Source of the DNA: Carya illinoinensis | Lineage: Eukaryota > Streptophyta > Magnoliopsida > Fagales > Juglandaceae | Assembly (NCBI RefSeq): GCF_018687715.1 | Contig: NC_056764.1 | Coordinates: forward strand, 4,838,501-4,902,500 | DNA length: 64,000 nt | Reading direction: 5' to 3' | Part shown: positions 51,118-62,264 of the stretch, piece by piece | Layout: every line of letters starts with the position of its first letter | How positions within the stretch are numbered: position 1 is the first letter of the stretch | Program-made: the position numbers and the translations under genes | The notes under the pieces: generated by a model | The model's database searches: none | What the model was told of the DNA's origin: nothing | The model's input: only the letters and a program-made list of their open reading frames with translations

Positions 51118-52250
51118 TTGGAAGAAAGTCGTGGAGTGAGGACAACTTGTAGGCCAGGGTGTTGCCTTTGCCAACGTGATGCCTAAGCCGTCAGTCATGT
51201 CCACCGGCTTGTTCAAACGGTGTTGTTAACTCAAATCCCTGAAGCAAACGGGCTAGTGTCAATTGCGATACTTGCGAGGCAAACTTGAATCCTGGGCAAG
51301 ACCTTCTTCTAGAGCCAAATGGTATGAATTCAAAATGTTGACATGAGGCATCCATACTTGCATGACTTGAGAGAAACCTTTCAGGCAAGAAATCATCATA
51401 TTGGTGCACAACCCTTGGGTCTCAATGCAGCTTCCACACATTTACAAATAGGAGAGTTCCCTTTGGAACGTAATAGCCACAAACATTACAATCTTCCATT
51501 GCCTCTTGAACTGGCACAGGGATTGGTGGGTATAAGCGCAAGGATTCTTTGATTATAGCTTGGAGATAAATCAGATTTTTAATATCAAAATTTTCCACCC
51601 ATCTATCACTTCAACTTTGAGATCCAACTCTTCTTGTACACAGTTCAAAGTATGTTTGTTATTTAATAATAAGGATAGAAGCCATGATAGGTTAATTGAA
51701 ACAGTGTCAGAACCAGCCAAGATGAGAGTCTACAACATGAAAATTGGACCACGGTTAAATTAAAAAAAAAAAAAAAATTATCTTCAATTATTAGAATATG
51801 AACTAAAGAAACATAGACTAACTCGTGAATTAGGACATTACTTGATTAACCAAGATCAATTACCAATTCTACAAGTGAACTTAAATTGTAATAAGGAGAA
51901 ATGCTTGATGGAATTGTTCAATTACCCCTGCAGTTGCCTTGATAATGGTTTCTCGGGTATAACCAAACATGGAATCCTCCTCAATTAGTGATAGCATGAC
52001 ATTGATGAATTCTGGCTCATGGCTTTGTTCATTACTCTCGAGCCTCCTCGCAATATGTTCTTCAACCCAACTCCCTACTACAGAGTCGAAATTCCCTACA
52101 ACGTGCTTTATAGATTTCACAGCTTGGCCCTGAAAACCAATCCATCTAAGAAACGGAATTAGATCAAACATGACAGGAACCCCAGCTAAATACACGAATT
52201 CTCTTATAGTTTTCCCTATGCGTTTTGCCTCTCCATCATTTTCACCATTT
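51118..52250 (-). pseudogene. CYP82-type P450 pseudogene (3' half)
   Basis: Exon 2 remnant at about 51118-51729 keeps the acceptor (GTTGTAG|ACT), an I-helix LAGSDT, the heme-loop region (FGSRRRSCPG) and PERF-like text, but has TGA for the arginine of KLHRD (51422-51424), a frameshift near 51214-51222 and another near 51615. Exon 1 remnant at about 51926-52250 retains MYLAGVPVMFDLIPFLRW to RETIIKAT with donor GGG|GTAATT. Everything upstream of the GENDGEAKRIG point is missing; sequence beyond 52250 is unrelated. Confidence 0.9.
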
Positions 52251-53064
52251 TCATTTAATGTTCTATCATGGGATGATAAGAATTTGGATAATTAGTAGCA
52301 TTACTCATCAAGAAAAGTTTCCGAGAAAAAGGTTACTTTTTTCTTTGTAGCCCAGATCAGTTCCTTGCTTGTTGAGATCTTGAAGAGTATAATGGAGAAG
52401 CAATATCCCTTTTTTTCCTTCTACTTTTTTCAGTGCTTAATATCCTGGCGTTTTACTGAAGATTTCGAAAGAAAATAGAAAGATCAGACTGATATATAGG
52501 ACTTCCAAACATGTCCTTATTAAAGAGTTGCCTTGCAGGCTGCAAGTAATTCCTTACAAGACTTCACCATTTATTATGACTATCAAAGAGAATGTCATTT
52601 CTCTAATAGTAAGAGAAGGTGACTTTAGACCAAAAAAAGAAAAATAAATAAATAAAGGTGATGAGGACAACTACTGCTTGCTTTAATATGCACGTATTGT
52701 ACAAACCAGTTTCCTAGTAGGAGAATTTTTGTTGGCTCAAACGAGGCATCAAGCATAAGGTTCGCTTGATCCTCGCTTGAAATTCGCTCAACAATCACTT
52801 GAGCAAACTTCAAATCGGTCAAGCGCAGAACCTGATAATTCGCGCGCGCGCGCGCATATATATGTATTGGAACAGTACGGCCGCAAGACAAACAATGTGA
52901 GATTGAAACAGAGGCAGCCTTGAAAGAGAGAGTGAGAGAAACGTTGGCAGTTCCGTGGACGCACACACATTACAAAACCACGTAAATCATGTGTTTAATA
53001 TAATTGATTTCGGTTTTGCTTTTACTTTTTTCTTATCATTCCCAACTACTTCTTCCCCCAACAT
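52251..53064. other. Unrelated DNA between two P450 fragments, with a (CG)n-(TA)n run
   Basis: 52841-52868 is alternating CGCGCGCGCGCGC running into ATATATATATG. The minus-strand frame 52625-52966 through it has no known motif. This block joins the two P450 fragments and may be an unidentified insertion. Confidence 0.4.
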
Positions 53065-53390
53065 TTTGAGCCTCCTCGCAGTCTGTTCTTCAACCCAACT
53101 TCCTATTAGAGAGTCCAATTCCAAGCAACACGCTTCATATATTTCACTTGGCTCTGCAAATCAATCCATGTAAGAAATGAAATTAGATCAAACATGACAG
53201 GAACGTCAGTTAAATACATGAATTCTCTGATAATTTTCCCTATGCGTTTGGCCTCTCCATCATTTCCACCATTGGCATAACCAAAATATCTCTTCCTCGC
53301 AATAACTTTAGTGATTATATTCAAGGCTAGGCCCTCAACCCCCGTTGACTGGGTTGTGTTAGTTGCTCGTACAAACAGAGTAGAGATATT
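53065..53390 (-). pseudogene. CYP82-type P450 exon 1 fragment
   Basis: Minus-strand text gives KVIARKRYFGYANGGNDG, FMYLTDVPVMFDLIS and EEQTARRL-like sequence. It covers part of the same exon 1 segment as the end of the preceding pseudogene (about 52036-52250), so it is a second copy, not the missing continuation. It is truncated on both sides and has small deletions (for example at the ELDSLIG and LALN...PVK positions). Confidence 0.85.
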
Positions 53391-53705
53391 TTTTGGTAAA
53401 ATGTGAATATTTCCAATACTGGGCTAGCTGCAAGATGCAAGCCTCATCTTCTGCTTTCCCAATTACTCGTGTGGATGCTGTTGCAATAATCAAGCTTATT
53501 CTTGAGCATCCAAGACGATCGTTGTCTTCCTTATCGTTCTAACATGTTTTGATTATATTTCATCAGTAGTGATTGCATGATTAGAATTATTCAAAGATAA
53601 AGCTGCAGGATAAGATTATTAAAACAAAATTTCTTAAAAGGGGTTAAAAATAAGAACAATACTGCTACATACCCCCGGGGAAGTAACCCCGCCGCATCCT
53701 CGTGA

Positions 53706-53729
53706 CTGACGTGGCAGTTGCCACGTCAG
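53706..53729. repeat. Perfect hairpin in the left end of the Mutator-like element
   Basis: CTGACGTGGCA (53706-53716), GT, then TGCCACGTCAG (53719-53729): 11-bp arms and a 2-bp loop. The ACGTGGCA half recurs once in the right end. ACGTGGC is also a bZIP-type core. Confidence 0.8.
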
Positions 53730-55518
53730 CCGGTAATAAAAAATTAATTAAAAAAAAAATGAAAAAGGCGGAAAGAAGGCATAGTGAACTCAACGCGGGA
53801 GGGAGTAGCTTTTGATGTGATTTTGACCTCGCAGAGCCCAAAACAGAACCTCCCATAGCCGACGAGCTTGAGCTGGGTTTTGCTGTGATTTCATCTGTAT
53901 TACTCAAGTAAGCGAACGGTTGCTTTTGAAGAATATTGAGGAAAACTGTGCAGAAAATCAAAATCGGAAACAGAGAACTGCCGAGGAGCTTTAACTGGCT
54001 TTTTGCTTGTTATTTCATCTGCATTTGTGGGTAAGACTATAGTTTTAATTGAGTTTTTCTTTAAACATTTGATTTGGGTTGTTGTTACACATTTTCTCGT
54101 ATATTTCTTTGTTTTACCTTTTTTTTTTTTTGTGTATTTGTTATTGCTTAGTACTGGGTGGATTTTTTTATAGTAGGTTGGTATTTTCTATTACACATTT
54201 GGCTGGAATATTCTCTACTCTGTTTGCTTCAAAACCCTCGATTCCAAATGATGTCCTAACTAGGGCATTCCAAGTAGAAGAAAAGGTTGTCAAATCTGTA
54301 AAGTCGAAGCTCAGTTCTTGAGCTAAGACCATCCACTCCGGATAATCTCCCCTTTATGTGAAAACTGTGTTGTAGTAATGCTTTTGATTTGAGGTTGCAT
54401 ACCTCCTATTCTTGTGTTGTTATTCTTTGTATTGATTCATTGTGTTGATTTGAAGTTCAGTTCTTGTAATGCTTGTGTTGGTATTCAGGTTGTTTATCTT
54501 TATAGTCATGGTTGGTTACGATAAAATAAGGAAATAAAGGCTTTACAGTAGGAGGACACAGTACTCTGGGTACTCTTATGTAACTGTGAGGAAAAAAAGG
54601 TCCATCCATTAGAATCCAGAGGCACCGATTGGTAAAAAGAGTTGGCATAAATCTGCACAATGAAAGCCAATGATTGCATCACTGGCAGCGGAAGAAGTTC
54701 CAGTTCTGCAGCTCTGGAAAGGGAATAAAATGAAATAGAAAAAAAGAACAAAGAAAAATAAAAAAACAGGTAGATGACGACAAACAAAACACTGAAACAG
54801 GTTCTTGAGGTTATGCAATTTTTTTGTTTTTTCTCTCTTGTAAGAGAGCTAGCTGGGAAGTCTCTAAAACTGAAGGAAAGATCATGATCGACAGTACTAT
54901 CTGTGAGCAACCTATGCAGCAATATTATTGTTGATAGTGATGCCAATGGCTCACTTTGCAAAGGGCCTTTAATTCATTTCATGCCTTTGCCTAAATGGTC
55001 GATAAGTCAACACAACGAGAAGCTAGCTAGGTAGATGAGAGAAATATCGATGGTTCAGGTGCCCAACTGCTCGCTCCAACATGCATGTGTCCAAACCATT
55101 TATATATATGTGGATAGTGACCGATATTATAGAATTATAAGATGATCATGCATGTGTGCTTCATATGCTTATAAACTGATGATGTAGACAATGATGCAGA
55201 CTTTGAATCAAGCTTACCTTTTCTCCTTCTTAGAAATTATTATTATTAATGCACTGCACTGTAGGGTAGGGTTTGATTTTGGCATGCATGGCTCCATGTG
55301 ATACCAATTGGGGGTGGTGGGGGTGGTGGTGGTGGTGGTGGGGTACATGAGGAAAGATTCCATTTGGTGTCATTCCTTATTTATTCTCTTTGGTTGTTAC
55401 TTGAGGTTGTAATTAATACGTTGCGTTCATTTGATTAAATGCTTTTAATCAAGTATTTAATATATCATATTTATGTTTCCATACTTAATTTGTGGCAGTT
55501 GTATAATATTTTCGCAGC
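53730..55518. other. Probable 5' untranslated region and intron of the FAR1-type gene
   Basis: A possible donor TGTGG|GTAAG at about 54029 and an acceptor TTTTCGCAG just before the start ATG suggest a long 5' UTR intron. It includes a G-rich (GGT)n run at 55311-55343. Open frames at 54079-54321 and 54506-54961 have no recognised motif. Confidence 0.4.
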
Positions 55519-56696
55519 ATGGGAAACGAGAAAGAACAGCAAACTACGCAAACATCATCTAGTCAAGACATTCCATCAACTAGTCAAGACACTCCAAGTT
55601 ACATGCCTGGTTACTTTGGACCAGTGCCTACGTGGTCACCAACTTTTCTACCATATCCGACTGGTAACCAATATTGTATCAACATACAGGTAGTGATAAC
55701 TTGTAGCTCGAATTATTGGATTATAATTAGCTTTTTTGCAACTACTAAAAAAAGTCAGAGTTGGCTTAATTGCATGCTGGAATATTGATGACCTTTTATA
55801 AGTTGTTGCAGAATGCTGGTTACTCTTTTGAACATATCATGGAACCTCCGACTCATATCAGCAATACAAGTTCTGCCACGAGCAAAATAATTGCTAAAGA
55901 TCTCGATAATAGAGCTGATGGTGGGGAATTTGAAGCGCCACTTGGTTCTCCTCTAGTTGAAGAACATACTGAGGAACGGCCAAATCCCTCAGAATCTAAT
56001 ACTGGCAATCCCTTGAAATCTCATAATGTCCAAGTGGTTGATGATGATACGATTGAGGAGCCAAAGTCGGGAATGGAGTTTAATTCCCTTGAAGAGCTAT
56101 TGTGTTATTATAAGGAATATGGTAAAAAATGCGGGTTTGGGGTGATGACAAAACGGACTGATAGGGAAGAAAATGACTCTGTTAGATACGTCACTCTTTG
56201 TTGTGCCCATGGTGGGAAGGCCCGGAATAGGACGTTGAATGTTGCCAACCCACGTCCGACAGGAAAGATAGAATGTAAGGCAAGAATTAATGCCTTAAGG
56301 CAAGATGGAGTGTTGAGGTTGACGACAGTACATAATATCCATAACCATGGCCTCAATCCAAAGAAATCTCGCTTCTTTCGATGTAATAGAGAAGTTAGCG
56401 ATGCCGTGAAAAGGGTCCTAGATACCAATGATTTGGCTGGCATCTGAGCTAGTAAGAGTTACGGATCTCTCGTTGTTGGCGCGGGTGGATTCGAGAATCT
56501 CCCATTTCTCGAAAAAGATTGTCGCAATTATATTGACAAGGCAAGACATCTACGACTTGGCGCAGGTGGTGCTGGAGCCCTCCAACAGTATTTTTTACGG
56601 ATGCAATACAAAAATTCTAGATTTTTTTATATGATGGATATAGATGATAATGGGAGGTTAAAGAACGTATTTTGGGCAGACCCCCGTAGTAGAACT

Positions 56697-58035
56697 TGTT
56701 GCCCAGATGACTAACACAAGAGGGGGGGTGAATTGAGTTGTATTAAAAAAATAACAATTACAAATCAAATATATAATATAAAATATAAACAAAATATGAA
56801 ATAACAATAAATATAAAGAGTAAGGGTAAGAGAGAAGCAAACTCAGTATGTTAACGAGGTTCGACCCCACTGCCTACGTCCTCGCCTCAAGCTAACCCTT
56901 GAGGATTCCCAAATTCACTATTCAACCTCCTTCAGGTGGAGATAGAAACCTATTACACCTTTGAACAACACCGCTACAAAGGATCCGTGTAGAACACCCT
57001 CTACACTTGCAATCACCTTACACGTGGTGATTCAACTATTCCCCGTGTAGAATACTTTCTACACACACAAGGGTTATACACACCCTTTTTCTGATACAAA
57101 AGCTGATAGTGGGTAGGTTATCAGAAAACACTCCTCAATGAGTGAAATAATAACAATACAGCGCAAACTATATCTCTCAAAATGAACAAGGATTAAGGCT
57201 CAATGCTTAGAGAAGGGAGAATGAAAGCTTTGAATGAATGTTGTATGCTCTTGGTGTTGTGAATGTGAAGCTCTCAAATGATCTATTTATAGGCATATGA
57301 GACTTCATATTCAAATTTAAAAGGATTCACATGTCAAAGACAACATCATTCACTTTTTCAAAAAATTCAAATAAAAGGTTCTTCTTTTTCAATTGTCAAA
57401 GACAACATCATTCACTTTTTCAAAGAATTCAAATAAAAGGTTCTTCTTTTTCAATTGTCAAAGACAACATCATTCACTTTTTCAAAAAAATCAAACCTAA
57501 TCTTTTACTTTTGGCATATGACAAAATGAGCACACTTTCATTTTCAAAAAATTCAAATCTAATCTTTTACTTTTTGTATAAGTCTAAAAAAGCATCAATC
57601 ACTTTTGAAAATATTCAAATAAAACATGCACATGTGAAAGATGACAATCAATCATCTTTAATATTTTCAAAGTTCAACCCTTTAATCAAGGCATGCACAT
57701 GCAAAAGATGACAATCAATCATCTTTCAAAATTTTCAAATTTAATTTTCAAAAATATTCATGCACATGTGGAAAATGTATTTTAATGCTTTATGATAAAA
57801 TATTAATTTTGAGCATTAATCCTAATTTCGAATTTTGAAGAGATTTACAACATTACTCTATAATTTTAATGTGAACTTGTTCCCTTCTTGCTCATGCTTG
57901 TTTCCTTGATGTGCTTGACTCCATTGTGTAGACAACTTGAGCTTGAGACTTCTTTATTCTTTGAATTCATTTGTTATCATCAAAATCCATGTGTAAATAT
58001 ATAATTACACAAAACTTGAAATATTGGATTCAACA
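56697..58035 (-). mobile_element. Solo LTR (1.34 kb) inside the FAR1-type gene
   Basis: Starts TGTTGCCCAGATG and ends GGATTCAACA, flanked by GAACT (56692-56696) and GAGCT (58036-58040), a 5-bp target duplication with one mismatch. Removing it rejoins the reading frame (ADPRSR followed by AAYQYFGDVV). TATAAATA on the minus strand (57284-57291) indicates reverse orientation relative to the host gene. A 62-bp tandem array lies inside. No internal retroelement coding remains. Confidence 0.9.
57333..57520. repeat. 62-bp tandem repeat, 3 copies, in the solo LTR
   Basis: GTCAAAGACAACATCATTC starts at 57333, 57395 and 57457, with TTCAAATAAAAGGTTCTTC between copies. The last unit diverges after about 57490. 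Confidence 0.88.
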
Positions 58036-59968
58036 GAGCTGCGTACCAATATTTTGGCGATGTGGTGACATTCGACACCACATACTTAACGAATCGATAT
58101 GGTATGCCCTTTGCACCATTTGTTGGTATAAACTACCATGGGCAATCAACTTTGTTGGGAGCTGGCTTGATTTCTAGTGAGGATACCGAGACATTTGTGT
58201 GGTTATTCGAGACATGGTTGCAATGTATGGATGGTATCGCTCCGAAAGCCATTATCACTGATCAAGATAGAGCGATGAAAAATGCAATCGCTCTTGTCTT
58301 TCCAAATACAAGACATAGATTTTGTCTTTGGCATATACTTAAGAAAGTTCCCGAGAAACTTGGCACATATGGTTCCTAGAAAACTGGGATGAAAAGTGCC
58401 TTGATGAAATGTGTATATGACACCCAACGTGTTGATGAGTTTGAGAAGTGTTGGGATGAGTTGCTTACCACTTACAACTTGCATGAGAATGCGTGGTTGC
58501 AGAGCCTATACGTTGAGCGTGAACATTGGGTCCCAGCATTTTTGAAGGAGTATTTTTGGGCTGGAATGAGTACAACGCAGCAAAGCGAGAGCATGAATGC
58601 ATTCTTTGACGGTTATGTACATTCTAGAACAAACTTAAAGGAGTTTGTAGACCAATTTGATAACGCATTGAAAAAAAAGATTGAGAATGAAAATCTCGCA
58701 GACTTCCAGTCATTTAATGTCACAATTCCCTGCATATCTAGATCTCCGATTGAAAAGAGGTTCCAAGAGTTGTACACGATTGCTAAGTTCAAGGAAGTTC
58801 AGCAGCAAGTCAACGGTATCATTGACTTGAATCCGAAGTTACTACCAAGTGATGGTGCAATAAAGACATATATGGTTGAGGATGAAGTAGCTTTGGAGGA
58901 GTTCACTAAGTTGGTTACGTATTTTGTGGACTTTAGTAAGGTTGATGCAGTTGCAAAGTGCTCTTGTGGATTATTTGAGATGAGGGGAATATTATGTCGG
59001 CACATTTTGGCTGTATTCAGATGTAACGATATTAGATATTTGTAGGAAATATACATTTTAGATCGATGGATGAAGGATATTAAAAGGCGATACACATTAA
59101 TCCACAGTAGCTATGATGAAGGGGACCAACGGCCAGATGCTAATAGATATTCAAGTCTTTTGAGCATTTGTTATCAGATGATTACTCATGCAGCTAGTTC
59201 GAGAAAGCATACTGAAGATGCGAGAAGTAAGTTATATGCGATGATTGAGCTCTATCGTGCCAATGAAGAACCCCCATCTTTCACTCAAATTGGTTCTAAT
59301 GCTAATGACACAGCAAATGACACTACGGTCGGGTGTTCTGGGGAAGTACACAGCCCACGTGTTGTGCGAGGCAAAGGCAGACCTCCATCTCTAAGAAGAG
59401 CATCCAGGATGGAGATAGACATGCGGAAAGCAAAAGCAAAGTTGAAGAAAGCACCGGCAAAGGGGAAGCGTAAAGAGGTGAAAATATTTTATGTTATTCG
59501 GGTCTTCCAGTCATTTTATTAAAAGTTTAATAACGTATATTTGTTTGGTAATTAGCGGGATGGAGGCGATACCCGGTCCGTGGATAAAGGAGATACACCT
59601 GTTGTGGAAGTATGCAGGAGTTTATTTGGCCCTTCTAAGATCGATCGAACCAAATATGAACACATGCACGTATATTAATTATTTTATATTTATTAATAAG
59701 TTTAAAAAGGTGGCTGTATATTGACCTTAGACCAATTTGCAGCAGGCTATTTCAGGTGTGGGTATAGACATGACTACAACACAGGCCTGACAAAATGTGA
59801 TGCGGAGTCAAGAAAGCGTAAGTGGATTTGTGCACTTTATCCCCTTTATTAATACTTATATTTATTAGTACAATTAATATTTTTGTTTATTATTTACAGA
59901 TGCAAGTTGAGTTGAATGGATCACAATTGGATCGATGTGGGTTGGACGGCTCACAACCGTTGCAATGA

Positions 59969-61442
59969 GAATTATATTTTATGGCTGGAATATTTGTATT
60001 TGGATTTAATACAGGTATTTCCTTTATCTCTTTGCAGTGGCTGTAAAATATGAGGGTGTGGGCATCAGAAATCCATCATGTTGGCTAGGCTCTTTTAGGC
60101 ATGTTTGGCTGTATTCAGATGGAATTACTATTTTTGGCATGCATGGATTTTATTGCATTTATAGCTTGGAATTTGAAGGAAAAGTTCACAGTTGTCGTTG
60201 TGCTAACTGATGCGGGATAACTTAATGCGATGGGTCAGAATTTTGAGTTTTCTAGTGTCAAACAAAAGGCATTCCTAAAATGCAAATGTCTTGAATTTTT
60301 ATTAAGCTGAATTCCAAGCTTATGAGGTCAGAATGGCTTCCTTTGTATTTAATTTCAATTGCAATCATATGATAACCACCATGAATCCTTATTTGGTGGT
60401 GCTGGAGAAATGTATTAAAGTAGTTCAACGTCATACTTTATTTACTTTTCTTTATCATGATCGCTTGATTAAGTGACTGGCATTTCTTAGGTTCATATTT
60501 TTGTCATACTTATCAAAATATCAACTAATTGCATCATTTCCATACTTATCTGTACGTGCTGATGGTTTGAAAAAGATTAGGTTTTTTTATAGGTGTTTGA
60601 AGGGAAAAATTTTCCTCAAAATGATGTGTTCTTTTTTTTCCTCCCTATTTTTCGCATCTTTGCCTCTCAGCTAGATAAACTAATTCTTATATTTGTTTAT
60701 CAATTTTACAGCCTGCTGGTGGTCAGAGTTCAATCATGTTTAGTGAAGAACCATGTAAGGCAAGAAAAAAAAGATTTTACGTCATTACCATTCAGGGGAA
60801 AGGCTCCACGATTTTACGTGCATTACCATGGTTGAGGATGAAGTACTCCAGGATTTCACTAAGTTGTTAAAGGCAGAGACATTTACGTGCACCAGTTAAT
60901 TTGATGTAAAATGACTATTTGATTTATGACTAACATCAATAAATTAGTTAGCCGTATGTATCCTTCAAATGGGAAATAAACCTATTCTATCCATAGGTTA
61001 CAACAGATTTTACGTGCAGCTATTTATTGATGTTCAATGAGGATCAACTGATGGTTGTGGTAATGGTCAATTTTTGAATTATTCTGTCAAAATAGATAGA
61101 CCAAATTGCTGCTAGAAAATATTAGCAGCTGGAATCCGAACCATTGCTAAGTTCAAGCACTGTATAACATAAGAGAATGCATTCTAATGCCTACCAAAAA
61201 GAACATCTCAACTCCCTATATCTTCCATCACAAAATAAAAGAAATAATGATAAATATCCATAACCATATGTTCCTTCCATCAATTTCATTCCAACCAAGC
61301 ATTTGGGCAGAGTTACATTTTCTATTCTCTGCCACAGAAACAAGTACCCAGCAGACCAAGCATTGCATTCAGTGTAAAGAGTTACATAACTAGGATTTAC
61401 GTCCACAAAATATCATGTTACTAGTTAACAACAATCCCAAAT
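59969..61442 (+). other. Non-coding with FAR1-like scraps
   Basis: Short phrases repeat parts of the transposase: TTTGGCTGTATTCAGATG at about 60106, as in the SWIM segment; TGGTTGAGGATGAAGTA (about 60829) followed by TTCACTAAGTTGTTA, matching MVEDEVxxxxFTKLV; and ATTGCTAAGTTCAAG (about 61144), matching TIAKFKE. They keep only partly the order of the original and are not open over any length. No other gene is seen. Confidence 0.5.
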
Positions 61443-62040
61443 TCACTTATATAACACTAGGTAAAATGCATGTACAAATACAAAACAACAGTAAATCCAA
61501 AATAGCGTGCGCAACCCCCTTCTTCTAGCTTCTTGTGCATTGAGCAGCAACTCCTTTTGCGTAACCTCGTCGCTTTTATTGGACAACACCATGCTTACCC
61601 TCTCGAGGTGATCCACTATCTTATGGAGCTCAATCTCCCTCTTTTCCAGCATCTGAAGTATGTTCTTTACATCTTTCTCTTTCTTTAAAAGTTCATCAAT
61701 TCTTTCTTGAACTTGTAGCTCAATCACTTCATTACCATCCAACCACTTGAAAAACTTACAATATGGTAAGCCCTGGACATTTCATACATATATTAGAAAA
61801 GAGGAACTGTGCAGTTTATTAATGCTTATATAAAATATTTTAGGCAACAAATATTTTACTTACCTGGGTATTATACTTTGAACACCCTAAGAAGGGTCTT
61901 CTTGGGTTTTTTGTAGTCGTTGACCATTTCAATGTGGCTTCCAGCTCGCAGAAGCACAATTCTTTTCCCAAACTACGTTTGGGAAAAGATGATGAAGATA
62001 TTGATGGCGATGATTTTGACATTCTAATATGAACCCCCAT
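61443..62040 (-). CDS. GRF-type zinc-finger protein with coiled coil and C-terminal membrane helix
   Basis: Exon 1 is 61864-62040 (59 codons, donor CAG|GTAAGT) and exon 2 is 61443-61772 (109 codons plus stop, acceptor TGTCCAG|GGC), in phase 0, giving 168 residues with no lesion. A Ser-rich N-terminus (8-20) leads to a GRF zinc finger: C29-x-C31 (LCFCELEA), NPRRPFLGC with C53, and PYC64KFFKWLDGNE. GRF fingers bind single-stranded nucleic acid in several repair and topoisomerase proteins. Residues about 75-130 are a charged heptad-like coiled coil (VQERIDELLKKEKDVKNIL), and about 147-166 form a hydrophobic segment (LFWIYCCFVFVHAFYLVLY). The splice site is between C53 and C64. It lies near the right end of the Mutator-like element, transcribed towards the transposase. 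Function unknown; it may be element-encoded or captured. The ATG at 62022 is an alternative start. Confidence 0.78.
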
Positions 62041-62264
62041 AAATCAATTGAATAACAGTTGAATAATGATGGAATAATTAATGAAGAGCGAGAAGTTTTG
62101 ACAGATTAGTGAAGAGTAGCAAGTTTAGAAAGTATTATTCATAATATAATTAGTTAGTAATTTTCAACTTTTTTTAATGAAGACAAGTTAATGAAAGGAG
62201 GCCCGAATTTCAGGTGGACCTAAAAGACCCAGGTGGTTACTTCTGGGGAAATACTTGGTTACTG

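Larger units (their letters stand above)
55519..59968 (+). pseudogene. FAR1/FHY3-type Mutator transposase, inactivated
   Basis: Exon 1 is 55519-55689 (starts MGNEKEQQTTQ). Exon 2 is 55812-59477, interrupted by the solo LTR at 56697-58035. Likely small 3' exons start at 59556, 59743 and 59900, with the final TGA at 59966-59968. Domains in order: FAR1-type WRKY-GCM1 DNA-binding finger (FNSLEELLCYYKEYGKKCGF, then CCAHGGKAR, CKARIN, HNHGL); MULE transposase core with acidic residues in VTFDTTYL and IITDQDRAMKNA and the later FCLWHIL helix; SWIM finger C-x-C...C-x-H (CSCGLFEMRGILCRHILAV). Frame is kept throughout, but stops occur at 56445-56447 (after LAGI), 58377-58379 (after GTYGS), 59043-59045 (after IRYL) and 59788-59790 (exon 4). 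It could be a dead element transposase or a dead domesticated FRS gene; its placement inside matching ends favours the first. Confidence 0.85.

Noticed and set aside
53665..53961. 98-codon minus-strand frame across the left end of the Mutator-like element
   Set aside because: It spans the terminal repeat and has no motif; a chance frame in GC-rich sequence.
55519..55788. Alternative reading that continues exon 1 of the FAR1-type gene past 55689
   Set aside because: CAG|GTAGTG at 55689 and TTGTTGCAG|AAT at 55811 join in phase into the conserved domain; the read-through frame leads to unrelated residues.
57331..57711. 126-codon plus-strand frame in the solo LTR
   Set aside because: It is the 62-bp tandem repeat read through; repeated TTSFTFSKNSN-type units reflect the DNA repeat.
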